Source of the DNA: Girardinichthys multiradiatus
Lineage: Eukaryota; Chordata; Actinopteri; Cyprinodontiformes; Goodeidae
Direction: 5' to 3'
Assembly: GCF_021462225.1 (NCBI RefSeq)
Contig: NC_061817.1
Location: 4,933,327 to 4,997,326 of the forward strand
Length of the DNA: 64,000 nucleotides
Numbering within the stretch: position 1 is the first letter of the stretch; the number at the start of each line of letters is the position of its first letter. The translations under genes were made by a program, and so were the position numbers. Positions 19,866-31,573 of the stretch are shown here, piece by piece. Under the pieces are notes generated by a model, which was given only the letters and a program-made list of their open reading frames with translations, did not search any database and was not told where the DNA came from.

Positions 19866-22600
19866 CTTTACTAACAGAAGGAAGAAATGTCATTACTCAA
19901 CTACAAGATCAAATGACACCAGATGATTTACATATTACCATGTGGTATAAAAATACTCCTGGACAGGATAAAATTTATGAAGAAGTATTAAATAAAGTAA
20001 CCCCTATAAAAGTCATGGTAACTTATGTTTATACAGAAAGAAAGAGTACGTCAGTTGCTGAAGTAGTGTTAGAGGAAGACACTAGGAAGCTCTGCAACAT
20101 GTGGTCACCTCCACAAATATCTTTATTCAAGGATAAAGAACTCAAGTGGCAGGATGGGAAGAGTAGTGCAGAGGGGAAAAGATGTCACAGACTGGTTTGC
20201 AACAACAATGAATACAGAAACTAGTGCATCCACAGGATTAATTAGAAAATTATTATTTTGGACAGTGACAGTGCAGGAAGGGATACATTTGCATACAAAA
20301 TAACAATGAGAATTATTCCTTACTGAACAGTAGGAACAGTGTTTGAATGAAGTCCCTGATAAGTTATGGTCAAAAGACCCTACTGATGTGGGTTTAGTAA
20401 AGGAGCATTACCTGTTCAGATTAGAGCAAAAACAGAATACAGGCCCAGAGTAAAACAATGCCCTTTGAAATATGATGCTCGTGAAGGAATAAAAGCAGTA
20501 ATAAAGGATTTAATAACTGCAGGGGTGATAATAAAATGTGAGGATTCACCAGGTAACAACCCCATTTTTCCAGTTAAAAAAACAAGCTCCATCAACAGGA
20601 AAGATAGGCAGTTCCGGTTTGCATTTACCTTTGATGGACAAAGATATACTTATACCAGACTACCTCAAGCCTACTGTGAAAGTCCAACTATATACTTTCA
20701 GGAAATGAGTGCAAGTATGGCCATGTTTGACCCTCTAGGAGGTAGTCAGAGTTGATTATATGTTGATGATGTGCTACTAGCCTCTCCTGATGAGGAGATT
20801 TGTAAAAATGACACAATAGCATTATTAAAACATTTAGCAGAAGAGGGACACGAAGTCAGTAAAAAGAAACTTCCATTGTGTAAAAATGAGGTTAAATACG
20901 TAGGTCACAATCTTAGCGCAGGGGGACGCAAAATTGTAGAAGAAGGAAAGACTGCAATATTACAAGTTCTAAAACCAGTAACAAAAAAGCAAATGATGTC
21001 CTTCCTTGGACTAACTAATTATTGTAGAAACTGGGTGCCAAATTATGCAGAAATAGTAACTCCATTAAATAAACTAATGTATGAGGAAGAGCTGAAAATG
21101 ACGTTTGAACTGAAATGGAGTGTAGAAGCTAAAGAAGCATTTACCAACATAAAACAAGTTCTAGTTTCCAGTACTGCTTTAGCATTACCAGATTATAGTA
21201 AACCGTTTGTTCAGATGGTAGATTGCAAGGGACATTTTATGACTTCAGTTCTGGTTCAACAACATGGAGATAAAATGAAAATAATAGCCTATTTCTTTTC
21301 AAAACTAGATAGTGTTGCGTGTGCGCAACTATATTGTGTGAGATCTGTAATTGCAGCCTAAAATGACAGTTGCAGTGCTGCAATAGTGTTGTTTCACCTT
21401 TTAACCTTAAGAGTTTCCCATGCAGTTTCAGTATTATTACTGCAGAATTAGTAGAAAAATAAAAATAAATAAATAAATAAATTAGAAGTGATTTGCAGGA
21501 TCACGAAGTAGTTTATGTGAATGATTTCTCCAAAAAAGATGAGAGAGGGAAGACACAAACAGGATATGCGTTGGTGACAAGAGATAGTGTTAAAAGCAGA
21601 ACAATTACCTTCACATTATTCTGCACAGGCTGCATAGTTAATTGCGCTAATTGAGGTCTGCAAACTATTTGCAGATAAGACAACAAGAAAGGCTGCAGCT
21701 GGACAAATCAAAATATTAGTAATGGAAAAACAACATAATATCGACAATATATAGTGTTAAAAGAAATGCAACAACAAAGCTCACTACAGGAGATAGCAAT
21801 GTGGAAAAAACATGGAGCTGCATTAAAAAATGAAAACTATATTTGACCCGATAATAAACCTGTCCTACCAAAGAACCTATAAATGGAAGCAATATTTGAG
21901 CCATCGTGTTTCATAATGTCTCAACAGGGGGGAATAGTAGGACAGATATATTAATATTATATAACATATTGATTAAATTCTAAAAATTCTTATTAAAAAA
22001 GGTTTTTGTAAAACATGTTTAGCATGTGTAAAACATTATCCACAAGGGAATTTAAGACCACAAAGGGGAAAATTTTCAAAACTAAGATACCCTTTTCAAA
22101 CAATTCATATGGATTTTATTGAGTTAAATCACAGTGAAGTGAAAAAAGTTCTGTTTAGTCGTTATAGATGCATTTTCTAAACGGATAGAACTATTTCCAA
22201 ATAAACATTACAAGCACCTCAGGGTTAACACCCTATGAAATGTTATTTGGAAGACCATACAGATTACCACAGTTAAAAAATAAGTGGGAGTTAGATGAAG
22301 AAGCTAACCTAGCTGATTATATGAGGAGTATGTTAGAAACCAACAGAAATAAATTTAAGCTATGAGGAATGTTCTATTTCATAGCAGGAAAACTAACTAG
22401 TGAAACCAGGAGATTGGGTGTTAATAAGGAGTGTAAAAAAGAAGCATTGGTATTCACCTAAGTGGGAGGATCCATATTAGTTATTATTAACCACTGCAAG
22501 GGCAGTAAAAATAACTGAGAGATCAACCTGTATTCACCTTACACATTGTAAAAAGATCATTTCGGTTGAAAGCTCCATCAGGGGAAGTGATTTATAGACT
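19866..22600 (+). pseudogene. Retroviral gag-pol remnants, broken
   Basis: Only pieces are open: 19913-20224, 20465-20755 and 20771-21361. The last two are adjoining parts of RT, separated by an in-frame TGA (20753-20755) just before the YVDD active-site box, and continue through the RT connection into the RNase H start. After 21361 there is no frame longer than about 60 residues up to 22836. An integrase-like zinc-finger and core trace can be seen in three frames around 21980-22560. Several indels are needed to align it. It is not functional, and no repaired sequence is offered. Confidence 0.8.
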
Positions 22601-22835
22601 GATAATAGGGTGGACCCAGACATTTAGAGGCTGGAGAGATCCGAAAGTCAGTGAAGATAATTAAGACACTGGAACCATTTAGAGGAGTGAAAATGTCAGC
22701 CAAAATGATTTCTAGATGGATGAGCAATGCTTTCCGATGCTGGGTGGTTATATATATTTTTTCTTATATTGATTTTTATTTTTCTGGTATTTCTGGAAAC
22801 CAGTCAAGATGAATTAGAATGTAACAACGTCTGTT

Positions 22836-23132
22836 ATGAGTTATATGAAACAAGTAGCGCTAAATCAAGGAAGGCAAGATAACCTAACTATGTGCACTAA
22901 ACAAACTTCTTATACATATGGTATTGAAGTGTGCGTGAAATCTAAAACCATATCTGTGGTGCTGATCCCACTCATTAGCTTGACCAAACGAGGAAGGAAA
23001 GGACAAGATTATAGAAGTTATAAATGGTACTTAACTAATGATAGAAGAGACACCTCATGGTCCATAATGGTAGCTGATGAAGGAAATAATTGGACACCAG
23101 AGTGGTGCACCACTGCTTATGCTAGTTATTAA
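22836..23132 (+). pseudogene. Retroviral env surface-subunit remnant
   Basis: A 98-residue open frame with several Cys residues and Trp-rich text, positioned after the integrase traces and in front of the repeat insertion. The env assignment is by position and by the transmembrane-subunit trace found beyond the insertions (29100-29525). Confidence 0.45.
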
Positions 23133-23469
23133 AATAAGTTGTTTAAGTTCCATAAAGCTGATAATGTAATCCAGGTAACAGAGCGAAGAGAGTGAAAATT
23201 ATGTTAGGAAAGTTAACCACAGATGACTAAGTTCCAGGTTATTACAGGAGTATCAGGAACAAATAATAACTGGTTATTGATGGTAGAGAAAGAGATTGTG
23301 TTGTGTGTATGGGTCCCAGGCTAATTCCAGCTGTGATACCACAACTCTGTGTGATGGAAGTAATGAATCAAACTAATCCTAATGAAATGTGTCAGCACAA
23401 GGATTCTGTTTTTTCTGTAATTAAAGCAGATAAGGATAAATCAGTTTTCCATAAGCGAGTCACCACTGG

Positions 23470-25085
23470 AAACATAAAAGGGCGTGGCCATGGCGGCGCC
23501 GCGAAGTCAGACGTCACGCCATGGCCATACGTTTGGCTCTAATTTCCACATAGATCATCTGATCTGCACCAAATTCAATGTGATTGATCCTTGTCCAGTC
23601 CCCAACAGAGATCTGATGACATATTCAGTGGGCGTGGCCTAATTCGTCCACAGCGCCCCCTACAAAATTAGAAAAAATCAGCCCCAAGCCATGCTTTGAC
23701 CGAGGAATCTGAAATTTGGTACACATATGTATCTTCTCAGGACCTACAAAAAACTCTATTGGAGCATTGGTCCAAACCCAACAGGAAGTCGGCCATTTTG
23801 GATTGAAGTTGCCATTTTGACCCTCTTTTGGGCGTTTTTAGCCCGCATATCTGAGCGAACTCCTCCTACAGCTTTTGACTTAGAGACTTGAAAATCACTC
23901 AGTATACTCTTAAGGCATTGGGGATCAAAAGTTATCAAAAACGTTTTGCTACATGAAAGTATGTGGGCCTGGCTAAGCCTCAAAATATGACTTCTCGCCA
24001 TAAAACACTAAATTGATATAGCTCCTACAAGGAAAGTCACAGAGAAATTAAACCTTCTGGGATTGATCTGCCTCTAGGCCTGAACAATATTCACTGGTCA
24101 GATGCTGACATCATCGAAACCCCGCCCCCTGCGAACAGGAAGTGTCCCGTTTTCCTTTACAGAGTCAATTTTTTATTTTCTTCACCTAATCAATATGAAA
24201 CTGTCCCAAGTAACAGATAACATGATGGTCTTAGACAGTCGCCAGGACTGACTGCTTTAGCTGGAGAGTGTGGCCATGATGGCGTGGCGAATTCTGATGT
24301 CACGCCACTGCCATACGTTTGGCTCTAAATTACACATGCATGGTCCGATTCACTCCAAACTGATAATTCTTCATCTTTGTCAGCCCCTAAGCAGCTCTAT
24401 TACATTACATTGGAATTTGGATCAAGAGCGCCCCCTAGGTCACTTCAAGTGCTCTCTCCCTCATACATCCTCGGATCCATTTGAAATGTAGTATACATGA
24501 TCGTGAGTTAATGATGGACATGTTCACACAGTCAACTTATGACAGCATTTTAGCCCCGCCCACAAAAAAAACAAGTCAGTGCAGATTCCTTTACGAATGT
24601 CCCATTTACTCCAAACTGATTATGGTTGATCTTTGTCAGCCCCCAAACACCTCTATTACATTACATTGACATTTGGATCAATAGCACCCCCTAGGACATT
24701 TCAAGGGCTATATCTCCCTCATACATCATCGGATCCACTTGAAATGTAGTATACATGATCATGAGTTAATGATGGACATTTTGACACAGTCAATTGATGA
24801 TGTTGTTTTAGCCCCTCCCACAAACAAACAAGTGAATGCAGCGTCCTTCTGGAAGGTCCGATTTATTCGAAAGTTTGAATGCTTTTTGCCAGACCGAAAC
24901 TCTGCATGACCGAAGATCATATGACATGTTGCTCACAGTACCACTTAGTGACGACGTGTTGAAGTGAAGCGGTGTCATCGTCGGTGGCGTGTATGAGGCG
25001 ATGCCAGGCTCCTGCGGTCGCTCAACAGCCCGAGTTGCGCTGAGGGGTGCGAGGGCCTTCAAAGCTGCTTGCAGGTTTCTAGTTA
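23470..25085 (+). repeat. Unclassified 1.6 kb repeat, copy 1
   Basis: It begins CATAAAAGGGCGTGGC and ends GCAGGTTTCTAGTTA. It contains many short GGGCGTGGCC and GCGCCCCCT blocks. No transposase or RT frame is visible. An internal tandem of about 256 bp is seen (CTCTATTACATTACATTG at 24395 and 24651). A second copy lies about 2354 bp downstream. It is inserted in the retroviral env region. Confidence 0.8.
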
Positions 25086-25829
25086 TTCTTTTTTCCGTTG
25101 CGTCTTTGCGGGGCAATATGGGGACTTTCCCAAGCCCCTAGATGCACACGCTTTTACCCAAAATGGTCCCCCAACGAAAATTCTTGATCCTTAATGTCGT
25201 CATCAGTGGGCGTGGCCTAACCACTTAGCCACGCCCCCAAACGTGAGATAGCCCGAACCGTAAGTCGTACAGATCTGAAATTTGGCACAATGCTAGAGCA
25301 CCTCAAAACAAGAAAAAAAGTCTCCTGGGGGTATGCCCTAAAATGCACAGAAAGTCGGCCATTTTGGGTCAAAGGCCGATTTTGGCCCGTTTTTCACTTT
25401 TACTCACCTCGAACTTTAACGAACTCCTCCTAGGGATTTTTAGATATCGGGTTCATATTTGGTCAACATGCAGTTAAGGGATGGGGGAGTAAAAGTTATC
25501 AAAATCGTGAGTTTTTGGCCATGGGGGCGTGGCCGGGCCACAAACTTGGCGTTCGCGCCGAAAGTGACAAATTGCAATAACTTTCCCAAACAAATTCCAA
25601 ATCACACCAAAGTTGGCATGAAGGAGAACATTCGGGTTCCCGACAATACTATGGGGTCATATGCTGACATATTCAAAGCCACGCCCCCTCAGAACCGGAA
25701 GTCACTTTTTTCACTTGGAAAGGTGACTCTCTGACTCTCTGACCCTCTTGACCCAATCAACTTGAAAGTGTGTCAGAAGACAGATAACTTATGGGTCTAA
25801 CTTCGTTTGAAGCACAGTGACTTTTCATA
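25086..25829 (+). repeat. Spacer between the two 1.6 kb repeats
   Basis: This has the same composition style as the repeats (GGGCGTGGCC, CGGCCATTTTGG) but is not part of the direct duplication. It may be part of a longer repeat unit of which copy 2 lacks the last 745 bp. Confidence 0.55.
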
Positions 25830-27439
25830 AAAGGGCGTGGCGCCGTGGTGGCGCGGCGAAGTCAGACGTCACGCCATGGCCATACGTTTGGCTCTAATTT
25901 CCACATAGATCATCTGATCTGCAACAAATTCAATGTGATTTATCCTTGTCCAGTCCACAACAGAGATCTGATGACATATTCGGTGGGTGTGGCCTAATTC
26001 GTAAACAGCGCCCCCTAGAAAATAAAAATAAAAACAGCCCCAAGCCATGCTTTGACCGAGGAATCGGAAATTTGGTACACATATGTCACTTCTCAGGACC
26101 TACAAAAAAGTCCCTTGGAGCATTGGTCCAAACACCACAGGAAGTCGGCCATCTTGGATTAAAGTTGCCATTTTGAGTCTGTTTTGGCCGTTTCTAACCC
26201 GCATATCTGAGCGAACTCCTCCTACAACTTTATACTTAGAGACTTGAAAATCACTCACTATACTCTTAAGGGATTGGGGATCAAAAGTTATCAAAAGCTT
26301 TTTCATACATGAAAGCGTGTGGGTGTGGCCACGCCTCAAAATATGACTTCTCGCCATAAAACACTAAATTGATATAGCTCCTACAAGGAAAGTCACAGAC
26401 AAATGAAACCTTCTGGGATTGATCTGCCTCTAGGCCTCAACAATATTCACTGATCAGATGCTGACATCATCGAAGCCTCGCCCCCTGAGAACAGGAAGTC
26501 TCCCATTTTCCTTTACAGAGTCAATGTTTGATGTTCTTCACCTAATCAATGTGAAACTGTCCCAAGTAACAGATAACATGATGGTCTTAGACAGTTGCCA
26601 GTACTGACTGCTTTAACTGGAGAGTGTGGCTATGATGGCATGGCGAATTCTGATGTCACGCCACGCCATACGTTTGGCTCTAAATTACACATGCATGGTC
26701 CGATTCACTCCAAACTGATAATTCTTCATCTTTGTTAGCCCCTAAGCAGCTCTATTACATTACATTGGAATTTGGATCAAGAGCGCCCCCTAGGTCACTT
26801 CAAGTGCTCTCTCCCTCATACATCCTCGGATCCATTTGAAATGTAGTATACATGATCGTGAGTTAATGATGGACATGTTCACACAGTCAACTTATGACAG
26901 CATTTTAGCCCCGCCCACAAAAAAACAAGTCAGTGCAGATTCCTTTACGAATGTCCCATTTACTCCAAACTGATTATGGTTGATCTTTGTCAGCCCCCAA
27001 ACACCTCTATTACATTACATTGACATTTGGATCAATAGCACCCCCTAGGACACTTCAAGGGCTATATCTCCCTCATACATCATCGGATCCACTTGAAATG
27101 TAGTATACATGATCATGAGTTAATGATGGACATTTTGACACAGTCAATTGATGATGTTGTTTTAGCCCCTCCCACAAACAAACAAGTGAATGCAGCGTCC
27201 TTCTGGAAGGTCCGATTTACTCAAAATTTTGAATGCTTTTTGCCAGACCCAAACTCTGCATGACCGAAGATCATATGACATGTTGCTCAAAGAGCCAACT
27301 ACTGGCGACGTGTTGAAGTGACGCGGTGTCATCATATGTGACATGTATGAGGCGATGTCAGGCTCCTGCGGTCGCTCAACAGCCCGAGTTGCGCTGAGGG
27401 GTGCGAGGGCCTTCAAAGCTGCTTGCAGGTTTCTAGTTA
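25830..27439 (+). repeat. Unclassified 1.6 kb repeat, copy 2
   Basis: A direct repeat of 23470-25085, in the same order and orientation, offset about 2354-2355 bp, with scattered substitutions and small indels. After it the sequence returns to presumed retroviral env at 27440-27526. Confidence 0.8.
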
Positions 27440-27526
27440 GTGTTAAATCCACATGATTGGTGTGATAGGAAGTGCAGAGAAGTAGCTTGGCAGACTGAGG
27501 GAGACTCTACATACATAGATGCTATA

Positions 27527-29094
27527 CAGGTCCTTCTCAAAATATTAGCATATTGTGATAAAGTTCATTATTTTCCATAATGTCATGATGAAAATTTAAC
27601 ATTCACATATTTTAGATTCATTGCACACTAACTGAAATATTTCAGGTCTTTTATTGTCTTAATACGGATGATTTTGGCATACAGCTCATGAAAACCCAAA
27701 ATTCCTATCTCACAAAATTAGCATATTTCATCCGACCAATAAAAGAAAAGTGTTTTTAATACAAAAAACGTCAACCTTCAAATAATCATGTACAGTTATG
27801 CACTCAATACTTGGTCGGGAATCCTTTGGCAGAAATGACTGCTTCAATGCGGCGTGGCATGGAGGCAATCAGCCTGTGGCACTGCTGAGGTCTTATGGAG
27901 GCCCAGGATGCTTCGATAGCGGCCTTTAGCTCATCCAGAGTGTTGGGTCTTGAGTCTCTCAACGTTCTCTTCACAATATCCCACAAATTCTCTATGGGGT
28001 TCAGGTCAGGAGAGTTGGCAGGCCAATTGAGCCCGGTAATACCATGGTCAGTAAACCATTTACCAGTGGTTTTGGCACTGTGAGCAGGTGCCAGGTCGTG
28101 CTGAAAAATGAAATCTTCATCTCCATAAAGCTTTTCAGCAGATGGAAGCATGAAGTGCTCCAAAATCTCCTGATAGCTAGCTGCATTGACCCTGCCCTTG
28201 ATAAAACACAGTGGACCAACACCAGCAGCTGACACGGCACCCCAGACCATCACTGACTGTGGGTACTTGACACTGGACTTCTGGCATTTTGGCATTTCCT
28301 TCTCCCCAGTCTTCCTCCAGACTCTGGCACCTTGATTTCCGAATGACATGCAGAATTTGCTTTCATCTGAAAAAAGTACTTTGGACCACTGAGCAACAGT
28401 CCAGTGCTGCTTCTCTGTAGCCCAGGTCTGGGGAATGCGGCACCTGTAGCCCATTTCCTGCACACGCCTGTGCACAGTGGCTCTGGATGTTTGTACTCCA
28501 GACTCAGTCCACTGCTTCCGCAGGTCCCACAAGGTCTGGAATCAGCCCTTCTCCACAATCTTCCTCAGGGTCCGGTCACCTCTTCTCGTTGTGCAGCGTT
28601 TTCTGCCACACTTTTTCCTTCCCACAGACTTCCCACTGAGGTGCCTTGATACAGCACTCTGGGAACAGCCTATTCGTTCAGAAATTTCTTTCTGTGTCTT
28701 ACCCTCTTGCTTGAGGGTGTCAATAGTGGCCTTCTGGACAGCAGTCAGGTCGGCAGTCTTACCCATGATTGGGGTTTTGAGTGATGAACCAGGCTGGGAG
28801 TTTTAAAGGCCTCAGGAATCTTTTGCAGGTGTTTAGAGTTAACTCGTTGATTCAGATGATTATGTTCATAGCTCGATTAGAGAACCTTTTAATGATATGC
28901 TAATTTTGTGAGATAGGAATTTTGGGTTTTCATGAGCTGTTTGCCAAAATCATCCGTATTAAGACAATAAAAGACCTGAAATGTTTCAGTTAGTGTGCAA
29001 TGAAGCTAAAATATATGAATGTTAAATTTTCATCATGACATTATGGAAAATAATGAACTTTATCACAATATGCTAATATTTTGAGAAGGACCTG
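27527..29094 (-). mobile_element. Tc1/mariner element, near-intact ends
   Basis: 1568 bp, with TA at 27525-27526 and 29095-29096. TIRs beginning CAGGTCCTTCTCAAAATATT are present at both ends and extend about 200 bp. The transposase is on the minus strand (28766-27804). It is inserted in the retroviral env region and opposed to the related copy at 29530-30926. Confidence 0.93.
27804..28766 (-). pseudogene. Tc1 transposase, one nonsense codon and a deletion
   Basis: A cut-and-paste DDE transposase of the Tc1 type that would excise the element and insert it at TA. The N-terminal HTH domain (KTQKEISERIGCSQSAVSRH) is followed by a basic GRKKCGRKR linker and a catalytic domain with candidate acids in FSDESKF, FQHDLAPAH and SPDLNPIENLW. 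The frame is continuous apart from a TGA at 28544-28542, where the sister copy has CGA, and a 14-codon in-frame deletion after RIPQ (near 28430). Length is about 320 codons against about 334 in the sister copy. Inactive as it stands. Confidence 0.9.
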
Positions 29095-29099
29095 TAGAT

Positions 29100-29525
29100 G
29101 AATATAAATTAACTGATCAAGTAGCTGCAAGATTTGAATCAAGTATCTGTTGGTGGTGTACGTTGAACAGAAACGTAGACAGGATCAATTATATCCATTA
29201 CAATGTACAAAAACGAGGAAATTGGACACAAAGCGGGTTTGAACTGTCCATGACTAATTGGCTTCAACTTCCCTGATAGCATTCCAGAATAGAATTGCTT
29301 TGGACATGTTGTTAGCTGAAAAAGGAGACGTTTGTGCTATTTTCGGAGAAAAATGTTGCACATTCGCACCTAACAACACTGCTGCTGGCTGATGGCAGCC
29401 AAATGAAAGCCATAGAAGGTTTGAGATCTCTAAATGGCAAAATGAAAGAGCATTATGGAGTAGACGCCTCGATGTGGGACTCCTGGCTGGATATGTTTGG
29501 GAAGTATAAAATTTTAGTATCATGA
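29100..29525 (+). pseudogene. Retroviral env transmembrane-subunit remnant
   Basis: Read across two frames, this stretch shows the layout of a gamma-type retroviral transmembrane subunit: heptad-like region, conserved ectodomain block and the CX6CC disulfide motif near 29330-29360. Stops near 29273-29280 and a frame change break it. It lies between the two Tc1 insertions and ahead of the 3' LTR, as expected for env. It is a dead copy. Confidence 0.65.
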
Positions 29526-29529
29526 GTAA

Positions 29530-30926
29530 TCTAAACGAGCTATGAACCTCATCATCTGAATCAACGAGTTAACTCTAAACACCTGCAAAAGATTCCTGAG
29601 GCCTTTAAAACTCCCAGCCTGGTTCATCACTCAAAACCCCAATCATGGGTAAGACTGCCGACCTGACTGCTGTCCAGAAGGCCACTATTGACACCCTCAA
29701 GCAAGAGGGTAAGACACAGAAATAAATTTCTGAACGAATAGGCTGTTCTCAGAGTGCTGTATCAAGGCACCTCAGTGGGAAGTCTGTGGGAAGGAAAAAG
29801 TGTGGCAGAAAATGCTGCACAACGAGAAGAGGTGACCGGACCCTGAGGAAGATTGTGGAGAAGGGCCGATTCCAGACCTTGGGGGACCTGCGGAAGCAGT
29901 GGACTGAGTCTGGAGTAGAAACATCCAGAGCCACCGTGCACAGGCGTGTGCAGGGAATGGGCTACAGGTGCCGCATTCCCCAGGTCAAGCCACTTTTGAA
30001 CCAGAAACAGCGGCAGAAGCGCCTGACCTGGGCTACAGAGAAGCAGCACTGGATTGTTGCTCAGTGGTCCAAAGTACTTTTTTTGGATGAAAGCAAATTC
30101 TGCATGTCATTCGGAAATCAAGGTGCCAGAGTCTGGAGGAAGACTGGGGAGAAGGAAATGCCAAAATGCCAGAAGTCCAGTGTCAAGTACCCACAGTCAG
30201 TGATGGTCTGGGGTGCCGTGTCAGCTGCTGGTGTTGGTCCACTGTGTTTTATCAAGGGCAGGGTCAATGCAGCTAGCTATCAGGAGATTTTGGAGCTCTT
30301 CATGCTTCCATCTGCTGAAAAGCTTTATGGAGATGAAGATTTCATTTTTCAGCACGACCTGGCACCTGCTCACAGTGCCAAAACCACTGGTAAATGGTTT
30401 ACTGACCATGGTATTACCGGGCTCAATTGGCCTGCCAACTCTCCTGACCTGAACCCCATAGAGAATCTGTGGGATATTGTGAAGAGAACGTTGAGAGACC
30501 CAAGACCCAACACTCTGGATGAGCTAAAGGCCGCTATCAAAGCATCCTGGGCCTCCATAAGACCTCAGCAGTGCCACAGGCTGATTGCCTCCATGCCACG
30601 CCGCATTGAAGCAGTCATTTCTGCAAAAGGATTCCCGACCAAGTATTGAGTGCATAACTCTACATGATTATTTGAAGGTTGACGTTTTTTGTATTAAAAA
30701 CACTTTTCTTTTATTGGTTGGATGAAATATGTTAATTTTGTGAGATAGGAATTTTGGGTTTTCATGAGCTGTATGCCAAAATCATCCGTATTAAGACAAT
30801 AAAAGACCTGATATATTTCAGTTAGTGTGCAATGAATCTAAAATATATGAATGTTAAATTTTCATCATGACATTATGGAACATAATGAACTTTATCACAA
30901 TATGCTAATATTTTGAGAAGGACCTG
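29530..30926 (+). mobile_element. Tc1/mariner element lacking its left TIR
   Basis: It belongs to the same family as 27527-29094 but in the opposite orientation. The right TIR is present and ends at 30926 before TA. The left side starts within the leader (ACGAGCTATGAAC near 29535), so the left TIR is missing and it could not be mobilised. Sequence identity with the sister copy looks very high. Confidence 0.88.
29645..30649 (+). pseudogene. Tc1 transposase, single nonsense codon
   Basis: ATG at 29645, TGA at 30649. The frame has 334 codons, open except for TAA at codon 27 (29723-29725) where the sister copy has GAA. From codon 48 onward it is open for 287 residues, including all three catalytic acids (LDESKF, FQHDLAPAH, SPDLNPIENLW). 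The leucine in LDESKF replaces the serine seen in the sister copy. The N-terminal HTH would be lost unless the stop is read through. Confidence 0.9.
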
Positions 30927-31046
30927 TACCTCTGAGTATAATTGTCTTTGTACTCATGAAAATAATCTTACAGTTAACAAATCTGACAGAAGTGGCTGTT
31001 AAGTGATATGAGAATATGAGCAGATATAAGATATACAGGGGGGAAA

Positions 31047-31553
31047 TGTTGGAATAATTGAATATAGATTTATCTTATATTTTCTCCTATTCTTTAACTT
31101 GACTATTTGATTATATAACTTTTCATGATATATGTGTGAGAAAGGATGTGATGAGTTTGTCTGCAGGATAATAAGTGGAGCTGAGCTTGCGAGAAAGGAA
31201 ACAGTCCAGTTGAGGAGGTCATAAAGAGGGGCTAATTGCACTGAGCAAGAGGCCAGAGCTGACCCTGCAAAGTTGGAGGAGACTGTGGGAAAGATGTTGT
31301 TAAAAGATAAAGGAGTTTATGACTTGTTTATGATGCAGCTGTTGTTTTCCCATCCTTTAGAGATTAATGTTCATTGTAACTAGGGACAATCCTAAATAAA
31401 AAGGGGGTTCGGAGAGATGTTGTTCAGAATGGTTGGGGACTTGTAACTGAACATATCTCTGACCGTTCTCCTCGTACGAGTAAATAACTAATACTTTGTC
31501 TCTCTCTTCTTTTCTGTGTTGTTTAAATATTGTTAGGTTGGTTAAACCTGACA
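31047..31553 (+). repeat. 3' LTR of the endogenous retrovirus
   Basis: 507 bp, preceded by a purine-rich tract (CAGGGGGGAAA, 31036-31046) that fits a polypurine tract, and followed by the ATAAC target duplication. It differs from the 5' LTR at about 7 sites by eye. Confidence 0.92.
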
Positions 31554-31573
31554 ATAACCTCATGGTAGACATA

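Larger units (their letters stand above)
18552..31553 (+). mobile_element. Endogenous retrovirus, defective, with nested insertions
   Basis: A 13.0 kb provirus. Two 507 bp LTRs (18552-19058 and 31047-31553) begin TG and end CA and are flanked by an exact 5 bp duplication ATAAC (18547-18551 and 31554-31558). The internal region has a primer-binding site, a degenerate gag-pol region, RT, integrase traces and env traces. Inside the 3' half sit a pair of 1.6 kb repeats and two Tc1 elements. By eye the LTRs differ at about 7 positions, all transitions. The coding regions are broken by many stops and frameshifts, so no complete retroviral protein is encoded. It is an ancient fish ERV by gene order and RT style; the genus is not assigned. 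Confidence 0.92.
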
